From assembly GCA_036509255.1 (NCBI GenBank), contig DATCFY010000029.1, forward strand, positions 1 through 64,000: a stretch of 64,000 nucleotides of DNA, in the 5' to 3' direction. This stretch comes from RYN-230 sp036509255 (lineage in GTDB: Bacteria > Actinomycetota > Actinomycetes > Streptosporangiales > Streptosporangiaceae). The position numbers and the translations under genes are program-made. This document shows, piece after piece, positions 32,977-41,347 of this stretch; within the stretch, counting starts at the first letter, position 1; each line of letters opens with the position of its first letter. The notes under the pieces are model-generated. The model ran no database searches. It worked only from the letters and a program-made list of their open reading frames with translations, and was not told the DNA's origin.

Positions 32977-32994
32977 TACATACGCATGTATGTA
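32977..32994. promoter_or_regulatory. Palindromic operator before the hemerythrin gene
   Basis: TACATAC-GCAT-GTATGTA is a perfect 7-bp inverted repeat in an AT-rich island inside very GC-rich DNA. It is centred 39 bp upstream of the hemerythrin start, where it would overlap the promoter. Length and symmetry suit a MarR or TetR dimer. The MarR protein encoded two genes downstream in the same operon is the obvious candidate for autoregulation. Confidence 0.7.
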
Positions 32995-33049
32995 CCATAG
33001 CACTCCCGGACGGGCGGACGGGCGGGCCAGGGCTGCAGGGTGGTCGCGG

Positions 33050-34132
33050 TCAGCCCGCCGCCGGGCCGGGGAGTTCATAACTGACCAGCTTGTCGGTGCT
33101 GGTGCGGCTCAGCCGCCCCTGGGCCACCAACAGGTCCAGGTGCACCCCGGTCTCCAGCACGGCGAGCATCTGGTTGAACGGGTCGAGCTCGCTGAACCGG
33201 CGGCCCCGGCGGGTCCAGCCCAGCCCTTGAGCGGCCTCGTAGGCGGTGTGCGCCCCCGCCTCGATCCGTGCCAGGGACGCGCTCAGCCGCTCCTCATGGT
33301 GAGCCAGCAGGGCGTGCACCCGGGCGTGGGTCGTCCCGGTCACCGGCCCGTGCGCAGGCAGCAGCCGCATGTCCGGCAGGTTCAGGACCAGCCTGAGCGA
33401 ACTGAGGTAGTCACCGAGCGGCAGTTCCGCCACGACCGCCTCGAAACCGACCGACGGGGTGATGTGCGGCAGCACATGATCCCCGGCGAACAGCATGTTC
33501 GACTCGAGGTCGGCGAACACGGTGTGCCCCTGGGTGTGACCCGGGGTGGCCACGGCCCGCAGCACACGGCCGCCCAGCTGGATCGTGGCCTGATCCTTGA
33601 GCCACTCGTCGGGCAGCTCCCACACGTCCTCCCGCTCTGGCCGCGCGTTCCCGTAGGCGGTGCGCAGCGCGCGGATCACCGGCTCCGCCCCGGCCCGTTC
33701 CATCCGCAGGACGTGCTCGGCCATGTTCTCGCGCTCGGCGTCACCGGCAGCGGTGAGCGAGGGGCGGTCACCGATGCCCAGCGCCACGCGGGTGCCGAAG
33801 CGGCGGCGCAGGATCACCGCCATCGTGTAGTGATCCCGGTGCACATGCGTGACCAGGCACCGGGTGATCTCCGCGGAGTTGCGGCCGATCCGGTCCAGGG
33901 CCGCGTCCAGCAGGCCGCCCGTCTCGGCCAGCGCCCAGCCCGCATCGACCAGCACCAGGTCGTCGCCGGATTCGATGGCGTAGACGTTCACCGCCCGCAG
34001 CGCGTCGCTGGGCAGCGGCAGCGGGATGCGGTGCACCCCTGGGGCCACGGTGAACAGCCCCGGCTCGGTCCAGTCTCCAGCGCCAGCGCCCCAGTCTCCA
34101 GAGTGCTGCCCAGCCGAGTCCGCCATCAGCAT
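33050..34132 (-). CDS. MBL-fold metallo-hydrolase
   Basis: Encodes about 360 aa from ATG 34132; ATG 34126 is also possible. The metal site appears as THVHRDHYT, a later His in TPGHTQGHTVF and an Asp in LFAGDHVLP. The C-terminal domain has LPAHGPV and a winged-helix-like end (RRFSELDPFNQMLAVLETGV). This is the glyoxalase II-like/LACTB2-like branch, which hydrolyses thioesters or phosphoesters. It lies upstream of the hemerythrin operon with a 103-bp gap. Confidence 0.9.
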   Translation of the reverse strand: MLMADSAGQHSGDWGAGAGDWTEPGLFTVAPGVHRIPLPLPSDALRAVNVYAIESGDDLVLVDAGWALAETGGLLDAALDRIGRNSAEITRCLVTHVHRDHYTMAVILRRRFGTRVALGIGDRPSLTAAGDAERENMAEHVLRMERAGAEPVIRALRTAYGNARPEREDVWELPDEWLKDQATIQLGGRVLRAVATPGHTQGHTVFADLESNMLFAGDHVLPHITPSVGFEAVVAELPLGDYLSSLRLVLNLPDMRLLPAHGPVTGTTHARVHALLAHHEERLSASLARIEAGAHTAYEAAQGLGWTRRGRRFSELDPFNQMLAVLETGVHLDLLVAQGRLSRTSTDKLVSYELPGPAAG

Positions 34133-34394
34133 CCCATCCGCGGCCGCACCGCATGTCCCGGGCACGGGATGTCCCGCGCGGGCGGCCGCCGCCACATCAC
34201 CTCACGGCCGGAACGGCCAGCGAGTCGGAGCGGGGCATTTCACCAGCCCCAGGTCATTATGCCCGCCGGCCCGCCGCCGGCCTGCTGGCCGGACCGGGAG
34301 GCAATCGTCGTACCTGTGCAGCCATGCAGGCGGGTACGGCGGCGGGGTAACCCGCCGCGGTGACCCGGGGATCCAGCCAGACCCAGCAGGGCAG

Positions 34395-35264
34395 CTAGCT
34401 AGACCGCAGCCCCAAAGCCACAGCCGCCTGCTCGAGCGCCCCCAGGTGATCACCCAGGCTGGCCAGCCCCGCGCCTATCGTGTTGACCGCCAGGTGCGTG
34501 GCGCCCGCCTCCTGCCATCGCCCCGCCTGCTCGGCGAGTTTCCCCGCGTCGCCGCGCCAGCTGATCCGTCCCTCCATGCCCAGCTGGGCCGGGTCCCGGC
34601 CAGCTTCCCGGGCGGCCCCGCTGACGATCTCCCGGGCTTTGTCGAGTTCCGGCCCGGGACTGACCTGCGGGAACCAGCCGTCGGCCAGGCGGCCGGCCCG
34701 GCGGTAGGCACGCTCGGACTGCGCCCCGAACCAGACCGGAATCGGCCGCTGCACCGGCAGCGGCGCCAGCCCGGCCCCCGTCACCCGGTCGAACTCGCCC
34801 TCGTGCGTCACGGACTCCTCGGTCCACAGGCGGCGCATCAGCCCGACCTGCTCCTCAATCCGCCGGCCCCGGGTGCGGAACTCCTGCCCGAGCGCCTCAT
34901 ACTCCACCTGGTTCCAGCCCAGCCCCACGCCGAGCCGGAACCGGCCGCCGGACAGCAGATCCACCTCGGCGGCCTGCTTGGCCACCAGAGCGGTCTGCCG
35001 TTGCGGCAGGATGATGATGCCCGTCACCAGTTCCAGTGAGGTCAGCGCAGCCAGGAAGCCGAACATCACCATCGGCTCATGGAACGTGGTGCGCACGTCA
35101 TAGGGACCATTCCAGCCCTGGTGCACGGCCGGGTCCGCGCCTAGCACGTGGTCGTAGGCCATCACGTGCTGGAAGCCCAGCTCCTCGACCCGCCGCCCGT
35201 AGGCCCGTACCGCCCCTGCCTCCGGGCCAAGCTCGGTCTGCGGGAAGACGACGCCGATCTGCAT
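34395..35264 (-). CDS. LLM-class F420-dependent oxidoreductase
   Basis: Encodes 289 aa. It has the luciferase-like fold with MQIGVVFPQTELG, LGFQHVMAYDHVLG, LLSGGRFRLGVGLGWNQVEY and RPIPVWFGAQSERAYRRAG. The family subgroup with a GWN-x-x-EYEALG motif is predicted to use F420. It is separated from the RecQ gene upstream by 20 bp on the same strand. The link with RecQ is probably incidental. The substrate is unknown. Confidence 0.9.
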   Translation of the reverse strand: MQIGVVFPQTELGPEAGAVRAYGRRVEELGFQHVMAYDHVLGADPAVHQGWNGPYDVRTTFHEPMVMFGFLAALTSLELVTGIIILPQRQTALVAKQAAEVDLLSGGRFRLGVGLGWNQVEYEALGQEFRTRGRRIEEQVGLMRRLWTEESVTHEGEFDRVTGAGLAPLPVQRPIPVWFGAQSERAYRRAGRLADGWFPQVSPGPELDKAREIVSGAAREAGRDPAQLGMEGRISWRGDAGKLAEQAGRWQEAGATHLAVNTIGAGLASLGDHLGALEQAAVALGLRSS

Positions 35265-35284
35265 GGCTGCTCCCTCTCCTCCGC

Positions 35285-37159
35285 TCAGGATTCCCCGCCG
35301 CCCAGGACATCCAGCACCTGCTGTCCGTACCGGGCCAGCTTCGCCTCCCCTACCCCGCTTACGGAGGACAACTCCGGCAGAGTCGAAGGGGCCTGGGCCG
35401 CGATCTGCCGCAGCGTGGCGTCATGGAAGATCACATACGCGGGGACGCCCTGCTCCTTGGCCGCGCCCGCCCGCCAGGCACGCAGCTTCTCGAACCGCGC
35501 TGCGGCCTCCGCGGGCAGGTCGTCCGGGACCTCCCCGGCCTTGCCGGCCCCGGCCTTTGCCGTCCGGGGCGCCCGCGTCCGGGGCGGGCGCTCCGGCTCG
35601 CGGCGCAGCATCACCTGGCGCCGCCGGCCGAGCACCTCGTCGCTGCCCGCGGTGAGCTCCAGCGTCCCGTAGTCGCCCTGGACCGTGAGCAGCCCCTGGG
35701 CCAGCAGCTGGCGGACCACGCCGCGCCACTGCGACTCGGTCAGCTCCGCGCCGATCCCGAACACGGTCAGTGAGTCGTGCCCGTGCTCGGTGACCTTGGC
35801 GGTGCTGCGGCCGAGCAAGATGTCGATCACCTGGCCCGCGCCGAACCGCTGCCCCCGCTCGTGCTTGAGCCGGTAGACCGCGGACAGGAACTTCTGCGCC
35901 GCGATGGTGCCGTCCCACGCCTCGGGCGGCGACTGGCAGGTGTCACAGTTCCCGCAGGCGGCGAACTCTTCCCCGAAGTAGCCGAGCAGCTGGGCGCGGC
36001 GGCATTCGATCGTCTCGCACAGCGCCAGCATCGCGTCCAGGTGCGCGGCCTGCCGGCGGCGGTGGGCCAGGTCCCCCGCGGAGGTGTCAATCAGCTTGCG
36101 CTGCTGGACGACGTCCTGCAGGCCATAGGCCAGCCACGCGGTGGACGGCAGGCCGTCCCGCCCGGCCCGGCCCGTCTCCTGGTAGTACCCCTCGACCGAG
36201 CGGGGCAGGTCCAGGTGGGCCACGAAGCGCACATCTGGCTTGTCGATACCCATCCCGAACGCGATCGTCGCCACCATGACCAGGCCGTCCTCGCGGAGGA
36301 ACCGGGCCTGGTTCCGGGCCCGGGTGAACGCGTCCAGTCCGGCGTGGTACGGCAGCGCGGTGATCCCGTTGGCGGTCAGGAACTCCGCTGTCTTGTCCAC
36401 CGAAGCCCGTGACAGGCAATAGACAATGCCGGCCGCGCCGGGGTGTTCGTTGCGGAGGAAGGACAGCAACTGACGGCTCGGCTCAGCCTTGGGCACTATC
36501 CGGTAGTTGATATTGGGGCGATCGAAGCTGGCCACGAAATGACGCGCGCCCTGCAGGCTCAGCCGGTCCGCGATCTCGGTGCGGGTGGCCTGCGTGGCCG
36601 TGGCGGTCAGCGCGATGCGGGGCACGGACGGCCAGTGCTCGTGCAGGCCGGACAGGGTGAGGTAGTCGGGCCGGAAATCATGCCCCCACTGGGACACGCA
36701 GTGCGCCTCGTCAATGGCGAACAGCGACACCGTGCCCCGGTCGAGCAGCGCCACGGTGGACTCGGTGCGCAGCCGCTCCGGGGCCAGGTAGAGCAGGTCG
36801 AGGTGGCCGGCCAGGAACGCGGACTCCATCTCGCGCCGCTCAGCCGGCTCCTGGGTGGAGTTCAGGAATCCGGCCCGGACGCCCAGCGCCCGCATGGCGT
36901 CCACCTGATCCTGCATCAGCGCGATGAGCGGGGAGATGACCACCCCGGTGCCGCGGCGGACCAGCGCGGGGATCTGGTAGCAGAGCGACTTGCCGCCGCC
37001 GGTCGGCATGAGGACGAGTGCGTCGCCGCCCGCGATCAGGTGCTCGATGATCTCCTGCTGGTCGCCCCGGAAGGAGTCGTACCCGAACACCCGGCGCAGC
37101 ACGTCCAGCGCGCCGTCCGTCCCGCCGCTCAGCGCGGGGGCCGATCCGGGAGGGAGCAC
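35285..37159 (-). CDS. recQ: ATP-dependent DNA helicase RecQ
   Basis: Encodes 624 aa. Helicase motifs are clear: FRGDQQEIIEHL (motif 0), LMPTGGGKSLCYQ (Walker A), FAIDEAHCVSQWGHDFRPDY (DEAH and aromatic loop), LTATAT, and QETGRAGRDG (motif VI). A Zn-binding Cys cluster follows (CETIECRR, CGNCDTC), then the RQC winged helix and a C-terminal HRDC domain (FEKLRAWRAGAAKEQGVPAY). It unwinds 3'-tailed DNA in repair and recombination. The region from about residue 505 to 535 is a basic linker. Confidence 0.96.
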   Translation of the reverse strand: MLPPGSAPALSGGTDGALDVLRRVFGYDSFRGDQQEIIEHLIAGGDALVLMPTGGGKSLCYQIPALVRRGTGVVISPLIALMQDQVDAMRALGVRAGFLNSTQEPAERREMESAFLAGHLDLLYLAPERLRTESTVALLDRGTVSLFAIDEAHCVSQWGHDFRPDYLTLSGLHEHWPSVPRIALTATATQATRTEIADRLSLQGARHFVASFDRPNINYRIVPKAEPSRQLLSFLRNEHPGAAGIVYCLSRASVDKTAEFLTANGITALPYHAGLDAFTRARNQARFLREDGLVMVATIAFGMGIDKPDVRFVAHLDLPRSVEGYYQETGRAGRDGLPSTAWLAYGLQDVVQQRKLIDTSAGDLAHRRRQAAHLDAMLALCETIECRRAQLLGYFGEEFAACGNCDTCQSPPEAWDGTIAAQKFLSAVYRLKHERGQRFGAGQVIDILLGRSTAKVTEHGHDSLTVFGIGAELTESQWRGVVRQLLAQGLLTVQGDYGTLELTAGSDEVLGRRRQVMLRREPERPPRTRAPRTAKAGAGKAGEVPDDLPAEAAARFEKLRAWRAGAAKEQGVPAYVIFHDATLRQIAAQAPSTLPELSSVSGVGEAKLARYGQQVLDVLGGGES

Positions 37160-37302
37160 GCGGCGATTCTATGAGGATTCAGCGGCCCCCGGGTCAGTGA
37201 TAGACCGTTGTCGGGACGCGGCACGCGTTCTGCACGCCGTGCGTGCGCGTTCCGCGGGCGGCCGGCCGCCGGGCCCGCCAGCCATCAGCCGAGGAGGTCC
37301 GT

Positions 37303-37530
37303 GTGGCCCAGCATCCGGTCATTGGGTATGTCGTCTGGGCGGTCCTGTTCGGGGCGCTGTTCGCCTGGGAGGGCCTGGCCCTCAGCCACATCAGCGGGGT
37401 GCCCACGCTAAGCGACGCGTTCCGGGCGATCATGCGCTATCCGTTCGGCCGGTGGGTGCTATTTGCGGTGTGGCTGTGGTTCGGCTGGCACATCTTCGTC
37501 CGCGGCTGGCACTTCCTGCTCCGCGCCTGA
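37303..37530 (+). CDS. DUF6186-like small membrane protein
   Basis: Encodes 75 aa from GTG 37303 with GAGGAGG upstream. Two hydrophobic helices (GYVVWAVLFGALFAWEGLAL and WVLFAVWLWFGWHIF) flank a loop reading VPTLSDAFRAIMRYPFGRW. This matches small actinobacterial membrane proteins annotated as DUF6186. It is immediately followed, after one base, by a second small membrane protein, and the two probably work together. Function is unknown. Confidence 0.75.
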   Translation: MAQHPVIGYVVWAVLFGALFAWEGLALSHISGVPTLSDAFRAIMRYPFGRWVLFAVWLWFGWHIFVRGWHFLLRA

Positions 37531-37531
37531 C

Positions 37532-37948
37532 ATGTCATCGGTGCTGCTCCGCCAGGATGTCCTGCCCATCGGGGTTGGCTACGTGCTGTTCATGGGGGCG
37601 CTGGCCATCGGGTTGCGGCAGTCATGGCGGGAAGGCGATCCGGCGGCGGCCAGGCGTCGAGGCCGGTCGGGGGCGCCCGGCTGGCCCCGGCTGGCCCGGC
37701 ACTACGCGGGGACCGCCCTCGGCGGATACCTGCTGCTGATGGCCGCGGTGGTCCTGTACTACTACGGGGTGTCCCGGGTTGGCAGGGCCTTCCTCACGAG
37801 CGCCCTGACCGGCTGCGCGCTCCTGATCGCGCTCAGTGCGCCCATCTTCGCGCTCGCGTCCTGGCTGACCGGACGGCGCCGCAGCCGGGCCGGGCAGCCA
37901 CCCGGCCGGGAGGCCGCCGACCCACCTGCCCCAGCGACTACACCCTGA
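37532..37948 (+). CDS. DUF6256-like small membrane protein
   Basis: Encodes 138 aa. The first helix is IGVGYVLFMGALAIGLRQSW. After a basic loop come YAGTALGGYLLLMAAVVLYYYG and SALTGCALLIALSAPIFALASWL. The C-terminal tail is Pro/Arg-rich. The pattern matches DUF6256 proteins, which regularly follow DUF6186 genes in actinobacteria. The ATG lies one base after the preceding stop codon, so coupling is likely. Confidence 0.75.
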   Translation: MSSVLLRQDVLPIGVGYVLFMGALAIGLRQSWREGDPAAARRRGRSGAPGWPRLARHYAGTALGGYLLLMAAVVLYYYGVSRVGRAFLTSALTGCALLIALSAPIFALASWLTGRRRSRAGQPPGREAADPPAPATTP

Positions 37949-37995
37949 TCACCCGCCCCAGTCCGCGGCCGGTTGAGCGCTGGCGGAGGGCCGGC

Positions 37996-39075
37996 TCAGG
38001 AGGCGGTGGCCAGGAACCCGGTGATGGCGGCGGCGAACTCGCCGGGACGCTCCAGGTGCGGGGAGTGGCCGCAGCCGGGCAGGACGCGCTCGGTGTACCG
38101 GCCGCCAGCCGCCTGATACCGGTCGAGCACCGCGCGCATCTGGCCCACCATGGGCTGGGCCGGGAACACGTCCGGGCCAGGCCAGCCCGGTATGGCGCCG
38201 AGCGCGCCGAGGTGGCCCAGGTCCACGAGCGAGGTGTCCGAGACGATCTGGTCGGCATCGCCGCGGATCCACAGGACCTCCGGCCGGTCACTGATCGCCG
38301 CGAAGCCGGACAGGTCACAGTACTTAGGGGAGATGGCGTTGTTGACACCGTGATCGCCCGGGGCGGCGCCCGGCCAGTTCTCCGAGGGGGCCGTGTCGCC
38401 CGGGTAGTTCCCCGGGCCGATGGCCATCTCCAGCATGCCTTCCACCAGGGCGTCTTCCACGTCGGGTGGCACCGCGACGGGGTTTCCGTACAGGTGGGTG
38501 AGGACCTGGCGGGGGGAGGTCTGATCGTCCGTGCCCCGGTCACCGGCCTCGATGCGGCGGACCATCTCGGGACTGGCGGTGCCCCCGCCCGATCCGGCGT
38601 AGTCCGGCCAGCAGGGGGTGCCGTCCAGATCCCGGGTCCCCCCGAAGCCAAACGGGGACATGGCGCTTTCCAGGGTGATCGACGCCGCCGCGCCCGGGTG
38701 GTCGGCCACGTACTGGAGCGCCACGCCGCCGCCCAGCGACCAGCCGAGCAGGTGCACTGGCCCGGTCCCGGGCAGCAGGCCGCTCTCGGTCAGCAGCGCG
38801 TGGATATCGTCCGAGAAGTCCCGGACGCCGCGCCGTGCGTCCACCGGCGCCCGCTCGGACCGGCCGAAGCCCCGCAAGTCGGGGGCGACGCATCGGTAGT
38901 CCCCGGCCAGCGCCACCATGGTCTCGGCGAAAAACCGGGCGCTGGACACGTTGCCGTGCACCAGGATGAGCGGCGGCGCGGCCGGCGACCCCGCCGTGAG
39001 CACGTGCGTCCGCAGGCGCGACGTCTCGATTTGCTGGGACTCGACGCCAGGCGGCAGGTCCAGGGAAGAGGGCAT
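37996..39075 (-). CDS. Alpha/beta hydrolase
   Basis: Encodes 359 aa from ATG 39075 (MPSSLDLPPG). The oxyanion segment is LILVHGNVSSARFF, and LRGFGRSE follows. The nucleophile Ser lies in LLGWSLGGGVAL, an acid in WIRGDADQIVSD and the His in PGCGHSPHLERP. The insertion between strands 6 and 7 is larger than usual. Esterase, lactonase or C-C hydrolase activity is possible. It is divergent from the hydroxybutyrate dehydrogenase with an 88-bp shared promoter region. An upstream extension of the frame is antisense to that gene and is rejected. Confidence 0.9.
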   Translation of the reverse strand: MPSSLDLPPGVESQQIETSRLRTHVLTAGSPAAPPLILVHGNVSSARFFAETMVALAGDYRCVAPDLRGFGRSERAPVDARRGVRDFSDDIHALLTESGLLPGTGPVHLLGWSLGGGVALQYVADHPGAAASITLESAMSPFGFGGTRDLDGTPCWPDYAGSGGGTASPEMVRRIEAGDRGTDDQTSPRQVLTHLYGNPVAVPPDVEDALVEGMLEMAIGPGNYPGDTAPSENWPGAAPGDHGVNNAISPKYCDLSGFAAISDRPEVLWIRGDADQIVSDTSLVDLGHLGALGAIPGWPGPDVFPAQPMVGQMRAVLDRYQAAGGRYTERVLPGCGHSPHLERPGEFAAAITGFLATAS

Positions 39076-39163
39076 CGGGGGTCCAGGGTCTGGGCGGGAA
39101 AGTGCTTCAGGTCCTACCGCGCGGCGCGGGATCATGTCAATGACGACGAGGAGGTGCTCAACG

Positions 39164-40009
39164 GTGGATTCCACGACGGAGCCCGCAGGCGGGCCGGCGA
39201 CCGGGAGCAGTCCCGCCGGGGCGGGCGGCCACCCGGCAGTCGGGGTGCAGGCGGGCGGAGGCGGGGAGCCGCTGGCCGGCCGGCGGGCCCTGGTCACCGG
39301 CGCGGCCAGCGGGATCGGTGCCGCCTGCGCGCGGGCCCTGGCCCTGGCGGGCGCCTCGGTGATCGCCGCCGACCTGGACGGTCCTGGAGCCGCGGCGGTG
39401 GCCGCCGAACTGGGCGGCGAGTCGTGGACGGTTAACCTCACCGACGTGGCCGCGCTGGAAGCGCTCCGGCTTGAGGTGGACATCCTGGTCAACAACGCCG
39501 GGATCCAGCACGTGGCGCCGGTCGAGGAGTTCCCGCCGGACATGTTCCGGCGCATCCTCCAGCTGATGGTGGAGGCCCCGTTCCTGCTGGCCCGCGCGGC
39601 CCTGCCACACATGTACGAGCAGGAGTACGGCCGGATTATCAACATCAGCTCGGTGCACGGGCTGCGGGCCTCGCCGTACAAGTCGGCCTACGTGACCGCC
39701 AAGCACGGCCTCGAGGGGCTGTCCAAGGTGCTCGCCCTGGAGGGCGCCGCACACGGCGTCACCAGCAACTGCATCAGCCCCGGGTACGTGCGCACGCCGC
39801 TGGTGGAGAAGCAGATCGCCGACCAGGCCCGGGTCCACGGCATCCCCGAAGACCAGGTGCTCGAGTCCGTCATCCTGGCCGAGAGCGCCATGAAGCGGCT
39901 GGTCGAGCCGGCCGAGGTCGCCGGCCTTGTGGTCTGGCTGGCCGGCCCGCAGGCCGGCATGGCCACGGGCGCCTCGTTCACGCTCGACGGGGGCTGGACC
40001 GCGAAATAG
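39164..40009 (+). CDS. 3-hydroxybutyrate dehydrogenase (SDR family)
   Basis: Encodes 281 aa from GTG 39164, with GAGGAGG upstream. A Gly/Ala-rich N-terminal tail of about 40 residues precedes the Rossmann fold (LVTGAASGIGAACARALA). NNAGIQHVAPVEEFP, INISSVHGLRASPYKSAYV with the catalytic Ser and Tyr, TAKHGLEGLSKV and ISPGYVRTPLVEKQI closely match D-3-hydroxybutyrate dehydrogenases. The enzyme interconverts acetoacetate and 3-hydroxybutyrate with NAD, in PHB or ketone-body use. Confidence 0.92.
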   Translation: MDSTTEPAGGPATGSSPAGAGGHPAVGVQAGGGGEPLAGRRALVTGAASGIGAACARALALAGASVIAADLDGPGAAAVAAELGGESWTVNLTDVAALEALRLEVDILVNNAGIQHVAPVEEFPPDMFRRILQLMVEAPFLLARAALPHMYEQEYGRIINISSVHGLRASPYKSAYVTAKHGLEGLSKVLALEGAAHGVTSNCISPGYVRTPLVEKQIADQARVHGIPEDQVLESVILAESAMKRLVEPAEVAGLVVWLAGPQAGMATGASFTLDGGWTAK

Positions 40010-40292
40010 GCGGTCCGGGGGCCGCCCGCTTCACGGCTTGCGGGCCATGCCCGCCAGGAAACCACAGCTGTCCGGAGGGCTGCGCCGCCTGGACCGGCTG
40101 GCCGCTGGGCTGCCCGGTGCCCGGCTGCCCCGCGGCGCCGTTCGCCACCTGCGCCTCCGCGGTCACCCTGGTGCTGGTGCGACTCGGCCGCCCTGACCAT
40201 CCCGCCACGCCCTGTGGGAGCCGTCGTGAACTCATCTGGCTCCGGCTGCGTGAGGAGGGGTAACGGCTGACCATTTCGAACGGAGATTGACG

Positions 40293-40841
40293 ATGCATAT
40301 CAGATGGCGGGTGCCGGCCGGGCTGGCGGCGGTCGCGCTCGTTACCGCGGCATGCGGCACGTCAACAGGAGGTTCCGGCAGTACGGCAAGCTCAGGTGGC
40401 TCGTCCGCCCAGGCTTCGTCCGCGGCCGCGAACTCGTCCGGAACCGCTTTGCGGACCACCACAATCGGCGGGGTCAACGTCCTCACCGACGCCAAGGGCT
40501 TCACGCTCTACTGGTTCGTGCCGGACACCTCCACCAAGTCGAACTGCAACGGGCCATGCGCCACCATCTGGCCACCGGTCAAGGGACCGGCCACCGGCGG
40601 GAGCGGCGTCACTGGCAAGCTCGGCACCATCAAGCGATCCGACGGCTCTACACAGGCCACCTACAACGGGCACCCGCTCTACACCTACGCAGCGGACAGC
40701 TCCCCGGGGCAGGCCAAGGGCAACAACATCAACGCGTCCGGCGGGGTCTGGCACGAGGTGACGGTGACCGGCGCGGCCGCGCCTGCCCCTAGTCCGTCTG
40801 GCAGTTCGTCGGGCGGCTCATCCGGTGGAGGCGGCTACTGA
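40293..40841 (+). CDS. COG4315-type secreted lipoprotein
   Basis: Encodes 182 aa from ATG 40293 with CGGAGA upstream. A lipoprotein signal ends in ALVTAACG. After a Ser/Gly-rich spacer come the family repeats: GVNVLTDAKGFTLYWFVPDT with CNGPCATIWPPV, then YNGHPLYTYAADSSPGQAKG. These Yx(FWY)xxD-type repeats define a family of exported actinobacterial proteins. Some members sit near electron-transfer genes. The C-terminus is a Gly/Ser tail. A single-gene unit. Confidence 0.9.
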   Translation: MHIRWRVPAGLAAVALVTAACGTSTGGSGSTASSGGSSAQASSAAANSSGTALRTTTIGGVNVLTDAKGFTLYWFVPDTSTKSNCNGPCATIWPPVKGPATGGSGVTGKLGTIKRSDGSTQATYNGHPLYTYAADSSPGQAKGNNINASGGVWHEVTVTGAAAPAPSPSGSSSGGSSGGGGY

Positions 40842-40902
40842 CCGCGGGCCGTTACGGCGATCCTGGCCAGCCCGCCTCATGCTGGGCGTGCAAGGCCGGG
40901 CC

Positions 40903-41274
40903 TCAGGCCACGCCGGTGACGTTCGCCCAGTTCGTCTTCGTTCCGGTCACGGCGACGGGGGTGCCGAAGCCACCGCCGCTGACGCCCGGGATGAAGACCA
41001 GGCCGCCGCTCGCGGTCGTCGCGTACAAGTCCGGCACCCCATCGCCGTTAGTGTCCCCGATCGAGGTCACCAACGGATACTTCGCGGCGGTGAAGCCGGC
41101 ACCGACGAGGACCCGGGTGCTGGTGTCACCGAAGCTGCCGTCGCCCAGGAGATCGCCGGGGTAGAGCCATAGATTCCCCGCGGTGTCCCGGGCCAGCAGG
41201 TCGGTGATCCCGTCACCGTTGAAGTCGGCCGCCCCCACCACCGACAGCCCCGACCAGCCGGTCCCGATGACCAC
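40903..41274 (-). CDS. VCBS/FG-GAP repeat fragment
   Basis: Encodes 123 aa made of FG-GAP/VCBS blades with calcium-type loops: VVGAADFNGDGITDLLARD, LWLYPGD, SIGDTNGDGVPDLYATT and LVFIPG. Extracellular adhesin- or peptidoglycan-lytic proteins carry such C-terminal propellers. There is no signal peptide or catalytic domain, and the sequence upstream of the GTG continues in blade-like fashion for only about ten codons. It is probably the truncated end of a larger secreted protein. It could count as a pseudogene. Confidence 0.6.
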   Translation of the reverse strand: MVIGTGWSGLSVVGAADFNGDGITDLLARDTAGNLWLYPGDLLGDGSFGDTSTRVLVGAGFTAAKYPLVTSIGDTNGDGVPDLYATTASGGLVFIPGVSGGGFGTPVAVTGTKTNWANVTGVA

Positions 41275-41347
41275 CCCCGGCGCGAAGCCGGAGTACTGGC
41301 CGGAAGGTCGGTGCCGGTCCGTCTGCCCCTGGCCAGCGGCCCCGAAG

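Noticed and set aside
39927..40196. Possible small gene between the dehydrogenase and the lipoprotein
   Set aside because: Overlaps the end of the dehydrogenase, has no ribosome site and reads as Arg/Leu/Pro low-complexity sequence.
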